Source of the DNA: Bacteroidales bacterium
GTDB taxonomy: Bacteria; Bacteroidota; Bacteroidia; Bacteroidales; UBA932
Reading direction: 5' to 3'
DNA: 64,000 nt
Assembly: GCA_017619675.1 (NCBI GenBank)
Contig: JAFZRX010000017.1
Location: 28,373-92,372, forward strand
Numbering within the stretch: the first letter of the stretch is position 1; each line of letters opens with the position of its first letter. Shown in pieces: positions 26,606 through 34,082 of this stretch. The notes under the pieces were generated by a model. That model was given only the letters and a program-made list of their open reading frames with translations, was not told where the DNA came from and made no database searches. The position numbers were made by a program, and so were the translations under genes.

Positions 26606-26710
26606 TGTGGACGTAACTACCTGATAATCAACAAGAAGACAACTTTAACGGTAACGATTTCGCCACCGTTAAACTAACTATCTCCCTGATTCTCAACCTT
26701 TTACCTCCAC
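26606..26710 (+). repeat. Palindromic intergenic element, subtype A (A3)
   Basis: The most regular A copy, 105 bp, from GTGGACGTAACTACC to TTTTACCTCCACG. The inner words are TGATAATCAAC on the left and TGATTCTCAAC on the right; the core is TTTAACGGT-AACGATTTCGCC-ACCGTTAAA. It lies behind the start side of the ECF sigma gene, in a 1-kb space without genes. Confidence 0.85.
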
Positions 26711-26744
26711 GCCCACGCACCAATCACACATCCCCATCCCCCCA

Positions 26745-26945
26745 CGGCGGGGCCGGGACGGAGCGAATAGGCGGTGAATGATACCTCAAAGCCCCAATCG
26801 CAGCGAGTGGTGCTTTGCATGACGGCGTGTGTTTGACGACTGTTAGACGGGGTTGGGGCCCTGGCTAAAAAGGAGGAGTTAGCCGTCAAGCGAGCGGAGA
26901 CCCGGCTTTGGCATTCAACGCCGTCAGCGGAGTCCCGGCCCCGCC
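26745..26945. repeat. 201-bp segment with perfect 14-bp terminal inverted repeats
   Basis: GGCGGGGCCGGGAC at 26745-26758 and its exact complement at 26932-26945 bracket a segment with no convincing gene. It lies between A3 and B2. A relative of its right end, TCCCGGCCCTGCCGCGG, precedes copy A1 at 6682-6698. It may be a small non-autonomous element or simply a long hairpin. Confidence 0.55.
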
Positions 26946-26998
26946 GCGGAGGGAATCAGTCATGGATGAAAGAACCACCACCAGATTGGTAATTTAGT

Positions 26999-27107
26999 GG
27001 TGGCGGATAACGATTTGATTATCAATAAAATAGATACTTCGATACCCCCTAAAACGAAGGGTATCAAAGTGTTGTTTTCGTTGACTATCAGCCATTTACG
27101 CGCCACC
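26999..27107 (-). repeat. Palindromic intergenic element, subtype B (B2)
   Basis: A 109-bp B copy in the opposite orientation to B1 and B3: on the plus strand its core reads GATACCCCCTAAAACGAAGGG, which is the complement of the B-type GTTTTAGGGGGTATC. Ends are GGTGGCGGATAAC and TTTACGCGCCACC. It is followed by CGCATTTCTGAAAGAAT. Confidence 0.8.
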
Positions 27108-27149
27108 CGCCACAGACCGCATTTCTGAAAGAATGCCGGTGTAGCGGAG

Positions 27150-27197
27150 GGCGGGGGTTGCCTCCGGGAAGGCGTGTCCACCCTCGGACACGTCAGA
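27150..27197 (-). repeat. 48-bp dispersed repeat E, inverted copy 2
   Basis: Exact reverse complement of 6451-6498, 20.6 kb away. Both copies sit in repeat-rich spaces beside subtype-B elements. Confidence 0.9.
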
Positions 27198-27521
27198 GGG
27201 AAAGGTGGAGCGAAGCGAAGGCGCCATCAGGCGCCCGGCCGAGCCGGGTATTTGTCGCTAGGCAAATACGGAAAGGTGTAAAGGCCGTGGGGGTGTGGGA
27301 GGGGGCGTGCCCCCTGTATAACTGGGAGGGATGGAGTGAGCGGAGCGAACGGAACCTTCCGGAGGCAACCCCCGCCGCAGCGTGTGAATAGGGATCCCCG
27401 GGAGGGGAGCAAAGGCGCCACTATGTGCTTGTCGTCCGAGAATAAGGGACGAGGGGAACGGAAATAGGGGTAAAATGTTCCTGGCGTCCGGGAATAAGGG
27501 ACGACGGGAACAATCAGTATC
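27198..27521. other. Non-coding stretch with a series of short hairpins
   Basis: No gene is supported here. It holds several small palindromes: GTATTTG-TCGCTAGG-CAAATAC (27248-27269), GGGGGCGTGCCCCC (27301-27314), and an imperfect 30-bp direct repeat (27431-27460 and 27483-27512), each copy with CGTCC...GGGACG. The word GGAGGCAACCCCCGCC of repeat E appears again near 27361. Words such as GAGCGGAGCGAACGG recur. It ends at the stop of the acyltransferase gene. Confidence 0.6.
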
Positions 27522-28667
27522 CTAAAGGTTCTCTTTGGAGAGGACGGGGTTGGAGTAGATGCGGAGGAAGATGTCGCGGAGCTGGGTGCGGTCCAGGGAC
27601 TTCTGCATCTTGCCCAGTTTGTGGGCGACGTACTGCTCGAAGTCCGCTTTCTGCTGGAGGGTGTACATAGAGGAGTACTTGTCCGTGCCGTAGACCATGT
27701 CGTAGGCGATGTAGTTGGTCTTCCAGAGCTTGTAGCCTTCCACGATGCGCCTGTCCACGATATCCTTGAGATGCTGGTACCGGTCGTTGCCGGTGCAGGC
27801 CGCCGCGGAGGCGATTTCATCCGCCGTAAGCGGCTTGCCGAAGCAGAGGTGCACGCGGCCCTTCTGCTGGCGGATGCCCGTCATGATGCTGTGCATGTCC
27901 TCGTCCTTCTTCTTGACGTACTTGCGGGAGCGCGAGATAAGCATCTCGCGGGCCTTGCGCGCGTCGCAGGACTCATATTCATAGGATATGGAAAGGGGCA
28001 CTATGTTGAGTTCCTGGAAGTTCTCCGCGAACTTTCCCTTCTTACCGCTCATGTCGAACATCTTGAGCAGGCCCTGCTCAGTGGTGTCCGCACCGTCCTT
28101 GGTGCGGCCCTGCCGCTGGGCTATCCAAACGGAACTCTTGCCGCTGACAATGGTATTGCGGATATAGTTGGATAGAACCTTGGAAGTGACATATAACTCC
28201 CTGGCGGAAATGCCGCGGATAACCTTGATGGACCTGTTGCACCGCAGGAGCCTCTCAACTGTCTTGCTTGAAATAAGGTTGTCCCCCACCGCTATCTCAG
28301 TAAGGGCGACGCCGTTCTTCAGGAGGACATACTGCGTAAAGGCCGGATCCAAGATGATATCCCTGTGGTTGGACATAGCCAGGAACTTCCCTTCTATGCC
28401 CTTCACGTTCTCTATGCCCTCATAGGTAAGGCCTTCCGTAGTATTGTCCAAAACCCAGCCGACAGCCTGGTTCATTACAACCTGCTGGAACTCATCTACG
28501 GTATGGATTTTCTTGAGGGCCTTGCGAAGGGTATTGACAGGCTTTCCCGGGAACAGATATCTCGAGAGCCTGTAGACATACGGATGATTAGCCAGACGGG
28601 CTATCGCATCCGCCGCTTCCTGGTCAGTATAGGGACCTATGCCTTCGTATTCCTTGAGTTCCTCCAT
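27522..28667 (-). CDS. PlsC-like acyltransferase
   Basis: A 381-residue protein of the lysophospholipid/glycerol-3-phosphate acyltransferase superfamily. The catalytic H-x4-D motif is NHRDIILDP (near residue 120), later family blocks include VWIAQRQGRTKDGAD (the substrate-phosphate region) and NIVPLSISYEYESCD. It should acylate a membrane-lipid precursor at the inner face of the membrane; the acceptor is not known. No membrane-spanning signal stands out. It follows queA by 36 bp on the same strand and may share its transcript. Confidence 0.85.
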   Translation of the reverse strand: MEELKEYEGIGPYTDQEAADAIARLANHPYVYRLSRYLFPGKPVNTLRKALKKIHTVDEFQQVVMNQAVGWVLDNTTEGLTYEGIENVKGIEGKFLAMSNHRDIILDPAFTQYVLLKNGVALTEIAVGDNLISSKTVERLLRCNRSIKVIRGISARELYVTSKVLSNYIRNTIVSGKSSVWIAQRQGRTKDGADTTEQGLLKMFDMSGKKGKFAENFQELNIVPLSISYEYESCDARKAREMLISRSRKYVKKKDEDMHSIMTGIRQQKGRVHLCFGKPLTADEIASAAACTGNDRYQHLKDIVDRRIVEGYKLWKTNYIAYDMVYGTDKYSSMYTLQQKADFEQYVAHKLGKMQKSLDRTQLRDIFLRIYSNPVLSKENL

Positions 28668-28703
28668 CTATTTTTGGGTCTTAGCACCCCCAAAGATAAG
28701 AAA

Positions 28704-29915
28704 TTATCTTGCCCTCTCCAAAAGGGAACTGTCTCCGTAACTCAGAAAACGGAAACCGTTTGCCAGGGCAAAGTCATAGATGCGTCTCCAGTCTCCGTTC
28801 ACAAAGGCGGAAACCAGCAGTATCAAAGTGCTCTCCGGCTGATGGAAGTTGGTCACCAGATAGTCCACTATACGGAACTTGAATCCCGGAACAATAATGA
28901 TTCTTGTCCCTAATTTCAATTCCTCCAATCCGTTAGACTCTAAATATTCAACCAGCGCTTTAAGTACCTCCTCAGTAGAATAAGGATACTCCCTCTCATA
29001 TGGAACCCACTGCCCGATGTCCTCCGGTGCCCCCTTCTCTATGCAATCAACCCCTGCGTAATACAGCGACTCCAGCGTCCGCACGGAAGTTGTGCCCACC
29101 GCTATCAGCGGCACCTTCCTGTCCCTCAGCTTCCTCAGAAGCCCGATACCCACGCTGAAAGGCTCCCTGTGCATGGGATGATCCGCTACGTTGGAGCTCT
29201 TCACGGGAAGGAAAGTCCCCGCCCCCACATGCAGACAAACTTTATTTATGTCGATGCCTTTGGCCGATATGCCGTCCAGCACGCGCTGCGTGAAGTGCAG
29301 CCCCGCCGTAGGCGCGGCCACTGAACCGCTCACGCGTGCGTACAGCGTCTGGTACCTTTCCAGGTCGATGTCCTCCGTATCCCTGTTGAGGTACGGCGGG
29401 ATGGGCACCTTGCCGGCCATGTCCAGAACCCTGGAGAAAGGCACTCCCGTGTTCCAGGTAAACTCCACAACGGCCGTATTGCCCTCTTTCTTGACCAAAG
29501 AAGCCCTTAAAGAGAGTTCCGCTATATCTTTGTCATCCGCGGTGTTAATGAGGCTTAAAACGTCGTTTTTCCACTTTTTTAGGTTGCCCACCACGCATTT
29601 CCAACTGCAACGCTCGGTTGCGGCGAAAATAGTGTTGTATTCAGGCGGACTGACCGGTTCCAGGCAGAAGATTTCTATATGCGCGCCGGTTTCCCTCTGG
29701 AAGAACATCCTGGCAGGGACGACTTTGGTTTCATTAAAGACCATCATGGCACCAGCAGGCAGCAGGGAAGGAAGATCCCTGAAGGAGAATTCCTCCACGT
29801 GTGAGTCTTTATAGTGAAGCAATTTGGAAGCGTCACGCTCTGCAAGGGGGTATTTTGCAATGCGTGAATCGTCCAGCGGGTAATTATAATCCTCGATTCT
29901 GATCTGCGGAACCAT
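28704..29915 (-). CDS. queA: S-adenosylmethionine:tRNA ribosyltransferase-isomerase
   Basis: A 403-residue QueA, which moves the ribosyl part of SAM to preQ1 in tRNA on the way to queuosine. Hallmarks are DSRIAKYPLAERDASKLL at the N-terminus, GAMMVFNETKVVPARMF, SVAAPTAGLHFT, and LHVGAGTFLPVK, and the C-terminal NFHQPESTLILLVSAF. Bacteroidota QueA proteins are longer than the 350-residue enteric form. A minus-strand TAACTTTG box at 29920-29927 leaves almost no leader before the ATG at 29915, so the message may be leaderless. Confidence 0.95.
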   Translation of the reverse strand: MVPQIRIEDYNYPLDDSRIAKYPLAERDASKLLHYKDSHVEEFSFRDLPSLLPAGAMMVFNETKVVPARMFFQRETGAHIEIFCLEPVSPPEYNTIFAATERCSWKCVVGNLKKWKNDVLSLINTADDKDIAELSLRASLVKKEGNTAVVEFTWNTGVPFSRVLDMAGKVPIPPYLNRDTEDIDLERYQTLYARVSGSVAAPTAGLHFTQRVLDGISAKGIDINKVCLHVGAGTFLPVKSSNVADHPMHREPFSVGIGLLRKLRDRKVPLIAVGTTSVRTLESLYYAGVDCIEKGAPEDIGQWVPYEREYPYSTEEVLKALVEYLESNGLEELKLGTRIIIVPGFKFRIVDYLVTNFHQPESTLILLVSAFVNGDWRRIYDFALANGFRFLSYGDSSLLERAR

Positions 29916-30352
29916 GGTGCAAAGTTAACAAAAATGCGTTCACATTTCTAAATACATTTGTAAATTCATGTGTAAATATATGTTAATTCAATGCCTGTTT
30001 ACAAAGATTTTCGGCGTATGTAAATTTAGATTTGCAAATGTTAAATAAGTAAATTTTATGATATATTTGAAAAGTAGTTAAATAGCATAAAACCAAGCAT
30101 TTATATAAAATCAACTGAAGTAACTATATAAAGATTTATGGTAATTGGGGGCCATTTTCAGGCAAAAACGTCATTTTAGAGGTCTTGGCTAATAGTTATA
30201 ATACCGATTCCCAATATTTTAGCATTATTATACTAAAGTTATTTCAAGTATATATATGAGTTAATCCCCTGCTGATTCATTTTTGTAAATTCACAAAATT
30301 GTTTTGAATTACAAAATATTACCATTACATTTGTAAACCAAACGTTACCAAT
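29916..30352. other. AT-rich divergent control region with recurring GTAAA words
   Basis: No gene is seen in these 437 bases. They separate queA and the XRE-type regulator gene. A minus-strand TAACTTTG box (29920-29927) serves queA and a plus-strand promoter (30303-30333) serves the regulator. Words close to TTTGTAAA or its complement TTTACAAA recur (near 29958, 29998, 30285 and 30331), and could be binding sites for the regulator; this is inference. Confidence 0.5.
30303..30333 (+). promoter_or_regulatory. Promoter (TTTG, 19 bp, TACATTTG) for the XRE regulator
   Basis: TTTG at 30303-30306 and TACATTTG at 30326-30333 are spaced by 19 bases, matching the Bacteroidota -33/-7 pattern. The ATG follows at 30353, giving a short leader. 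Confidence 0.7.
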
Positions 30353-30823
30353 ATGAACATCCGATTACAGCAATTCCTTTCGGCAGAAAATCTGAGCCAG
30401 GCCCAGTTCGCAGACATCATCGGCGTAGCGCGCGCCAGCGTATCGCACATATTGGCCGGACGCAACAAACCGGGCTTCGATTTCATATACTCCATGGCCG
30501 CCAATTTCCCCAATCTGAACGTGGAATGGCTGGTCACAGGGCGCGGTAAAATGTACAAAACCCCGACTGATCTCTTCCCCATTGAAGCCTCGGAGCCCCA
30601 GCCGCAGCCCCAAATCGCCCCTGCAGCGCAGCAGGAGCCGTATTTTGCGCCTCAGCCGCAGGTAACGCCGGCAGCACCTTCTGTCACCGCCGCTCCACTG
30701 CCGGAAACGCAGCCTGAGCCAAGCAATACTTTAGGTACTACCCGTAAAATTGCTGTAGGTCAGCGAAATATATCAAGAATGGTCATTTTGTTTGACGATA
30801 ATACCTATCAGGAATTGGAATAG
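30353..30823 (+). CDS. XRE-family helix-turn-helix regulator
   Basis: A 156-residue DNA-binding protein. The N-terminal Cro/CI-type helix-turn-helix occupies about residues 5-60 (LSQAQFADIIGVARASVSHI with the recognition helix in ARASVSHILAGR). A linker rich in Pro, Gln and Ala follows (about 78-125), and the C-terminus has a short basic segment (RKIAVGQRNISRMVILFDDN). It has its own promoter. The targets are unknown; the GTAAA-rich region upstream suggests self-control. The DHODH-like gene starts 42 bp downstream behind another -7 box (TAAATTTG, 30839-30846). Confidence 0.88.
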   Translation: MNIRLQQFLSAENLSQAQFADIIGVARASVSHILAGRNKPGFDFIYSMAANFPNLNVEWLVTGRGKMYKTPTDLFPIEASEPQPQPQIAPAAQQEPYFAPQPQVTPAAPSVTAAPLPETQPEPSNTLGTTRKIAVGQRNISRMVILFDDNTYQELE

Positions 30824-30838
30824 TCCTGCAAATATTCT

Positions 30839-30846
30839 TAAATTTG
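30839..30846 (+). promoter_or_regulatory. -7 box (TAAATTTG) for the DHODH-like/cinA pair
   Basis: TAAATTTG lies 19 bases before the ATG at 30866, so the pair need not depend on the XRE promoter. Confidence 0.55.
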
Positions 30847-30865
30847 TCTGTTAAAGATTTTTGAA

Positions 30866-31636
30866 ATGGGACTTAGCAGACTGTTTTACAAGAGACATAT
30901 TCCCGGCCCGGCCGTGGAGCTTTCCGGAGTGATCATCCCCAACCCTGTGGGACTTGTCTCCGGCTATGACCATAATGCCAAGTTCTACCACCTGTCCGCC
31001 AACTGCATGTACGGCTTCATAAGCATCGGCCCTGTAGAGGCGGATACGGCAACGCTCAAGAACATTATCGCTTCCCTCCGGGAGCACTCTACGGACGCCA
31101 AGATTAACGCAGTCCTGAGCCACAGGTCAACCAGCCACGGAGAGGACGCCATCATAGAAGATTACAACTTTGCATTCTCAATGCTGTATGACTTCTGTGA
31201 TATGTTCACAATTGACACATCTATTTCATACTCAGACGCTTCCACTCCCCTGAGGGACATCGCGCTGCTAAAGGATGTACTCAATTCCATGCTGCAGCTG
31301 CGGATGTGTTACCAAACGTACCGCCCCATCATTGTCAAGGTACGCCCGGAGATCCCTGAAGCCAGCCTTGACGACCTGCTGGACTTCGCACGCCTGTCCG
31401 GAATCGACGCCATCTGCGTCTCATTCGGCCCGGCCTGCGCCGCCACCATAAAGACCATAAAGGAGAAGACGCAGGGCCGCTATCCAATTGTCGGATGCGT
31501 GGACGTCCTCCGCAAGAAGGACTGCGCCGATCTTAAGAAAGCAGGCGCCAGCCTTATAGCCGGAGGACTCAATTTCTTCCACTGTGGCCCAGGCAATACA
31601 AAGCGGGTAATCAAGTACTTAAACACAATCAAGTAA
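30866..31636 (+). CDS. Dihydroorotate dehydrogenase-like TIM-barrel protein
   Basis: A 256-residue protein that resembles class 2 dihydroorotate dehydrogenase (PyrD): VELSGVIIPNPVGLVSGYDHNAKFY at the N-terminus corresponds to the NPxGLAAGFDKN region, FISIGPVEAD to the GxVT strand, IVKVRPEI to the catalytic-lysine strand, and SLIAGGLNF to the FMN-phosphate region. It is about 80 residues shorter than a full PyrD, and the region where the catalytic Ser and the NxSxPNT motif should be reads FTIDTSISYSDAST. It may be a degenerate or repurposed FMN protein. It lies three bases before cinA. Confidence 0.7.
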   Translation: MGLSRLFYKRHIPGPAVELSGVIIPNPVGLVSGYDHNAKFYHLSANCMYGFISIGPVEADTATLKNIIASLREHSTDAKINAVLSHRSTSHGEDAIIEDYNFAFSMLYDFCDMFTIDTSISYSDASTPLRDIALLKDVLNSMLQLRMCYQTYRPIIVKVRPEIPEASLDDLLDFARLSGIDAICVSFGPACAATIKTIKEKTQGRYPIVGCVDVLRKKDCADLKKAGASLIAGGLNFFHCGPGNTKRVIKYLNTIK

Positions 31637-31639
31637 AGA

Positions 31640-32902
31640 ATGACTAAAGCTTCGGTTTGCACAATAGGCGATGAGATTCTCATCGGCCAGATAGTCGATA
31701 CCAACTCCTCCCACATAGCCCGCGCCCTCAATTCCCTGGGTATCCAGGTGGGCAAGATGGTCTCCATAGCGGACGACGCGGTCCAGATCAAAGGCTGCCT
31801 GGAGGCTGAACTCCAGGAGAACAACATCGTGGTCTGCACCGGCGGCCTGGGCCCCACAAAGGACGACATCACCAAGGATACCCTGGCCAGAATGTCCGGC
31901 GCGACCGGCTGGGTGGAAAGCGAGATCCAGAAGGACATAATCAGGCGGATACTGGCCTCCAGGGGCCTTGACGCCCTGGAGATAAACCTCCGCCAGGCCC
32001 TCGTGCCCAACACCTGCGACGTAATCCCCAACCAATTGGGAACTGCGCCGGTTATGGTGTTCCGCTTCCCGGAAGGGCGCTTCGGGCATCCTGCAGTGCT
32101 CTATTCACTGCCGGGAGTGCCCTACGAGGCCCTGGGCGCCCTGCCTGACGTGCTGGAGGATATCCGCCAGCACTTTGGCCTGGGCGCCATCGTGCACCGC
32201 ACCATGATGACCTTTGGAATAGCGGAATCCGCCCTCGCAAAGCTCATAGAGCCCTGGGAGAGCGCCCTTCCGGAGGACATGCACCTGGCCTATCTGCCCA
32301 ACCCCGTCACGGGCGTCCGCCTGCGCCTTTCAGTTTACGGCGCAGACGACTCCGCGCCGGAGCGCATATCGGCCCAGTTTGCCCTTTTAAAGCCCGTTTT
32401 AGGCGATTATATCTATGCGATGGAGGACACCTGCCTTGAAGCCGTTATCGGCGCCTTATTGCGCGGAAGCGGCCAAACCCTGAGCTGCGCGGAATCCTGC
32501 ACCGGCGGAATGATCTCCCACCTGATCACAACGGTCTCCGGATCCTCCGAATATTACCTGGGAAGCGTCACTTCCTACCACCCCGATGTCAAGGCAAAAG
32601 TCCTGGGCGTGGACCCCGCGATCATAGAGTCCGACGGCATAGTCAGCGCCGCCGTCGCCGGGGCCATGGCCCGCGGAGTAAGGGCCCTCACGGGCAGCAC
32701 TTACTCCGTGGCCACCACCGGCTGGGCGGACGCCTACGGTGACGAGCGCGAACCCGCCGGCACCGTCTGGGTTGGAGTGGACGGGCCCGCCGGAACACGC
32801 ACCGCAAGGTTCAATTTCAGGAACGACAGGAAGCGCAATATCGAGCGTTTTGCGGCTTCTGCCCTCAATGAGCTCCGAAAATACATAATTTCGGTTAAAT
32901 AA
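31640..32902 (+). CDS. cinA: CinA-family protein (nicotinamide-nucleotide amidase)
   Basis: A 420-residue two-domain protein. The N-terminal COG1058 domain (about 1-170) has GDEILIGQIVDTNS and VVCTGGLGPTKDDITKD, like MoaB/MogA-type folds; it is known as an ADP-ribose-type pyrophosphatase in some CinA proteins. The C-terminal PncC domain (about 255-415) has AESCTGGMISHLIT and GSVTSYHPDVKAKVLGV, and hydrolyses nicotinamide mononucleotide. The full-length form would serve pyridine-nucleotide salvage. It follows the DHODH-like gene by three bases. Confidence 0.93.
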   Translation: MTKASVCTIGDEILIGQIVDTNSSHIARALNSLGIQVGKMVSIADDAVQIKGCLEAELQENNIVVCTGGLGPTKDDITKDTLARMSGATGWVESEIQKDIIRRILASRGLDALEINLRQALVPNTCDVIPNQLGTAPVMVFRFPEGRFGHPAVLYSLPGVPYEALGALPDVLEDIRQHFGLGAIVHRTMMTFGIAESALAKLIEPWESALPEDMHLAYLPNPVTGVRLRLSVYGADDSAPERISAQFALLKPVLGDYIYAMEDTCLEAVIGALLRGSGQTLSCAESCTGGMISHLITTVSGSSEYYLGSVTSYHPDVKAKVLGVDPAIIESDGIVSAAVAGAMARGVRALTGSTYSVATTGWADAYGDEREPAGTVWVGVDGPAGTRTARFNFRNDRKRNIERFAASALNELRKYIISVK

Positions 32903-32912
32903 CTGAAAAATA

Positions 32913-32988
32913 AATAGTGTAACAAAGTTGTTTATTACCTTAACATTTTTGTTACACTATTACTCCGTATAGCCGGAATATGGCTATA
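32913..32988. terminator. Two stem-loops between convergent cinA and dipeptidase genes
   Basis: A 14-bp perfect inverted repeat AATAGTGTAACAAA (32913-32926) and its complement (32948-32961) with a 21-base AT-rich loop, followed by a second stem TATAGCC...GGCTATA (32968-32974 and 32982-32988). The position between two convergent stops suggests a shared termination region. Confidence 0.6.
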
Positions 32989-32990
32989 AC

Positions 32991-34076
32991 CTATTGATTT
33001 GCAATCTCTTGCACCTCTTTCATCACTCTTAGGAAGTTTCCGCCCGCAATCTTGGCAATATCGTCCTCAGAGTACCCTCTCAGACGCAGTTCTTCTATCA
33101 CGGTCTGGAACTTTGAGATGTCCTCCAACCCTGCCGGAGTGACGTCGATTCCATCGAAATCTGACCCCAGTCCAACATGGTCCACCCCGGCTATTTTCAC
33201 CACATGGTCTATGTGGTCAACCACCACTTTATAGGACGGACGGTCCAACGACTCCAGCTCCGCCAACCCCTTCTGCCATCCGGCAAAATACTCCGGATTC
33301 GAAGGGCAGGCCCGGAACTTCTTCTCGATTATGTCGCACCTGTCGTCCACCTCCTGGAAGACCGGATCGTTGGCGAACTCGTCGGACAGGAACACCGGGT
33401 AGAAATTGATCTGGATCACTCCCCCTTTCTCCGCTATGGCCTTGATCAGCTCGTCCGTCAGATTGCGGCGGTGGCTGGCCAGCGCCTTGCAGCAGGAATG
33501 CGTGGTGACGATGGGTGCCTTTGAGTATTTGAGGCAGTCGCGGACGGTGTCATCGGCGCAGTGCGCGATGTCTATGATCATTCCCAGGCGGTTCATCTCC
33601 GCCACCACCTCGCGGCCGAAAGGACTGAGGCCGCCCCAGCGGTGGCTGCCGGCGCAAGAATCGCAGATGTCGTTGTCGCCGTTATGGGTGAGCGTCAGGT
33701 AGCGCACTCCCTGCCTGTAATAGTCCCTCAGTTTGTCCAAAGAACCGCAGATTGGCGAACCGTTCTCCATACCTATTAATATGGAAATCAGTCCTTTATC
33801 CTTGTTCATATAAACATCTTCTGCAGAATACGCAAAGGCTACCTTGTCCGCATTTTCCCCCACCTGTTTACGCATCACTGCCATCATCTTGTCCGCCAGT
33901 TCGGCGGCCTGCTCGTTGGTCAGCGTGTTGGGCGTGAACAGTGCGAAGAACGAAGCGTCCACCCCGCCCTTTACCATCTTTGGGAAGTCCACCTGGGCAC
34001 GGGCGTTGTCAATGCCAAAGTTGCGCAGCCGGTGCATCTGCGACGGCGAGTCGCAATGTGAATCAAGTACTATCAT
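32991..34076 (-). CDS. Membrane-dipeptidase-type peptidase (M19)
   Basis: A 361-residue zinc dipeptidase of family M19. The first metal ligands are His7 and Asp9 in LDSHCDSPS; further family motifs are YLTLTHNGDND, MIIDIAHCADDTV, IVTTHSCCKAL and VGLGSDFDGI. No signal peptide is visible, so it is probably cytoplasmic, unlike eukaryotic renal dipeptidase. It is the last gene of the valS-tatA-tatC-ABC-F run, six bases behind the ABC-F gene. It should hydrolyse dipeptides, but the substrate range is not known. Confidence 0.92.
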   Translation of the reverse strand: MIVLDSHCDSPSQMHRLRNFGIDNARAQVDFPKMVKGGVDASFFALFTPNTLTNEQAAELADKMMAVMRKQVGENADKVAFAYSAEDVYMNKDKGLISILIGMENGSPICGSLDKLRDYYRQGVRYLTLTHNGDNDICDSCAGSHRWGGLSPFGREVVAEMNRLGMIIDIAHCADDTVRDCLKYSKAPIVTTHSCCKALASHRRNLTDELIKAIAEKGGVIQINFYPVFLSDEFANDPVFQEVDDRCDIIEKKFRACPSNPEYFAGWQKGLAELESLDRPSYKVVVDHIDHVVKIAGVDHVGLGSDFDGIDVTPAGLEDISKFQTVIEELRLRGYSEDDIAKIAGGNFLRVMKEVQEIANQ

Positions 34077-34082
34077 ATTGTG

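Noticed and set aside
26606-27107. Reading the repeated palindromes as a CRISPR array
   Set aside because: Copies are dispersed over 48 kb, about 107 bp long, with no regular spacers and no cas genes.
26701-27181. Short minus-strand open frames in the 1-kb space before the acyltransferase gene
   Set aside because: They cover palindromic elements and GC-rich hairpins; their products have no family features and no promoter or start signals.
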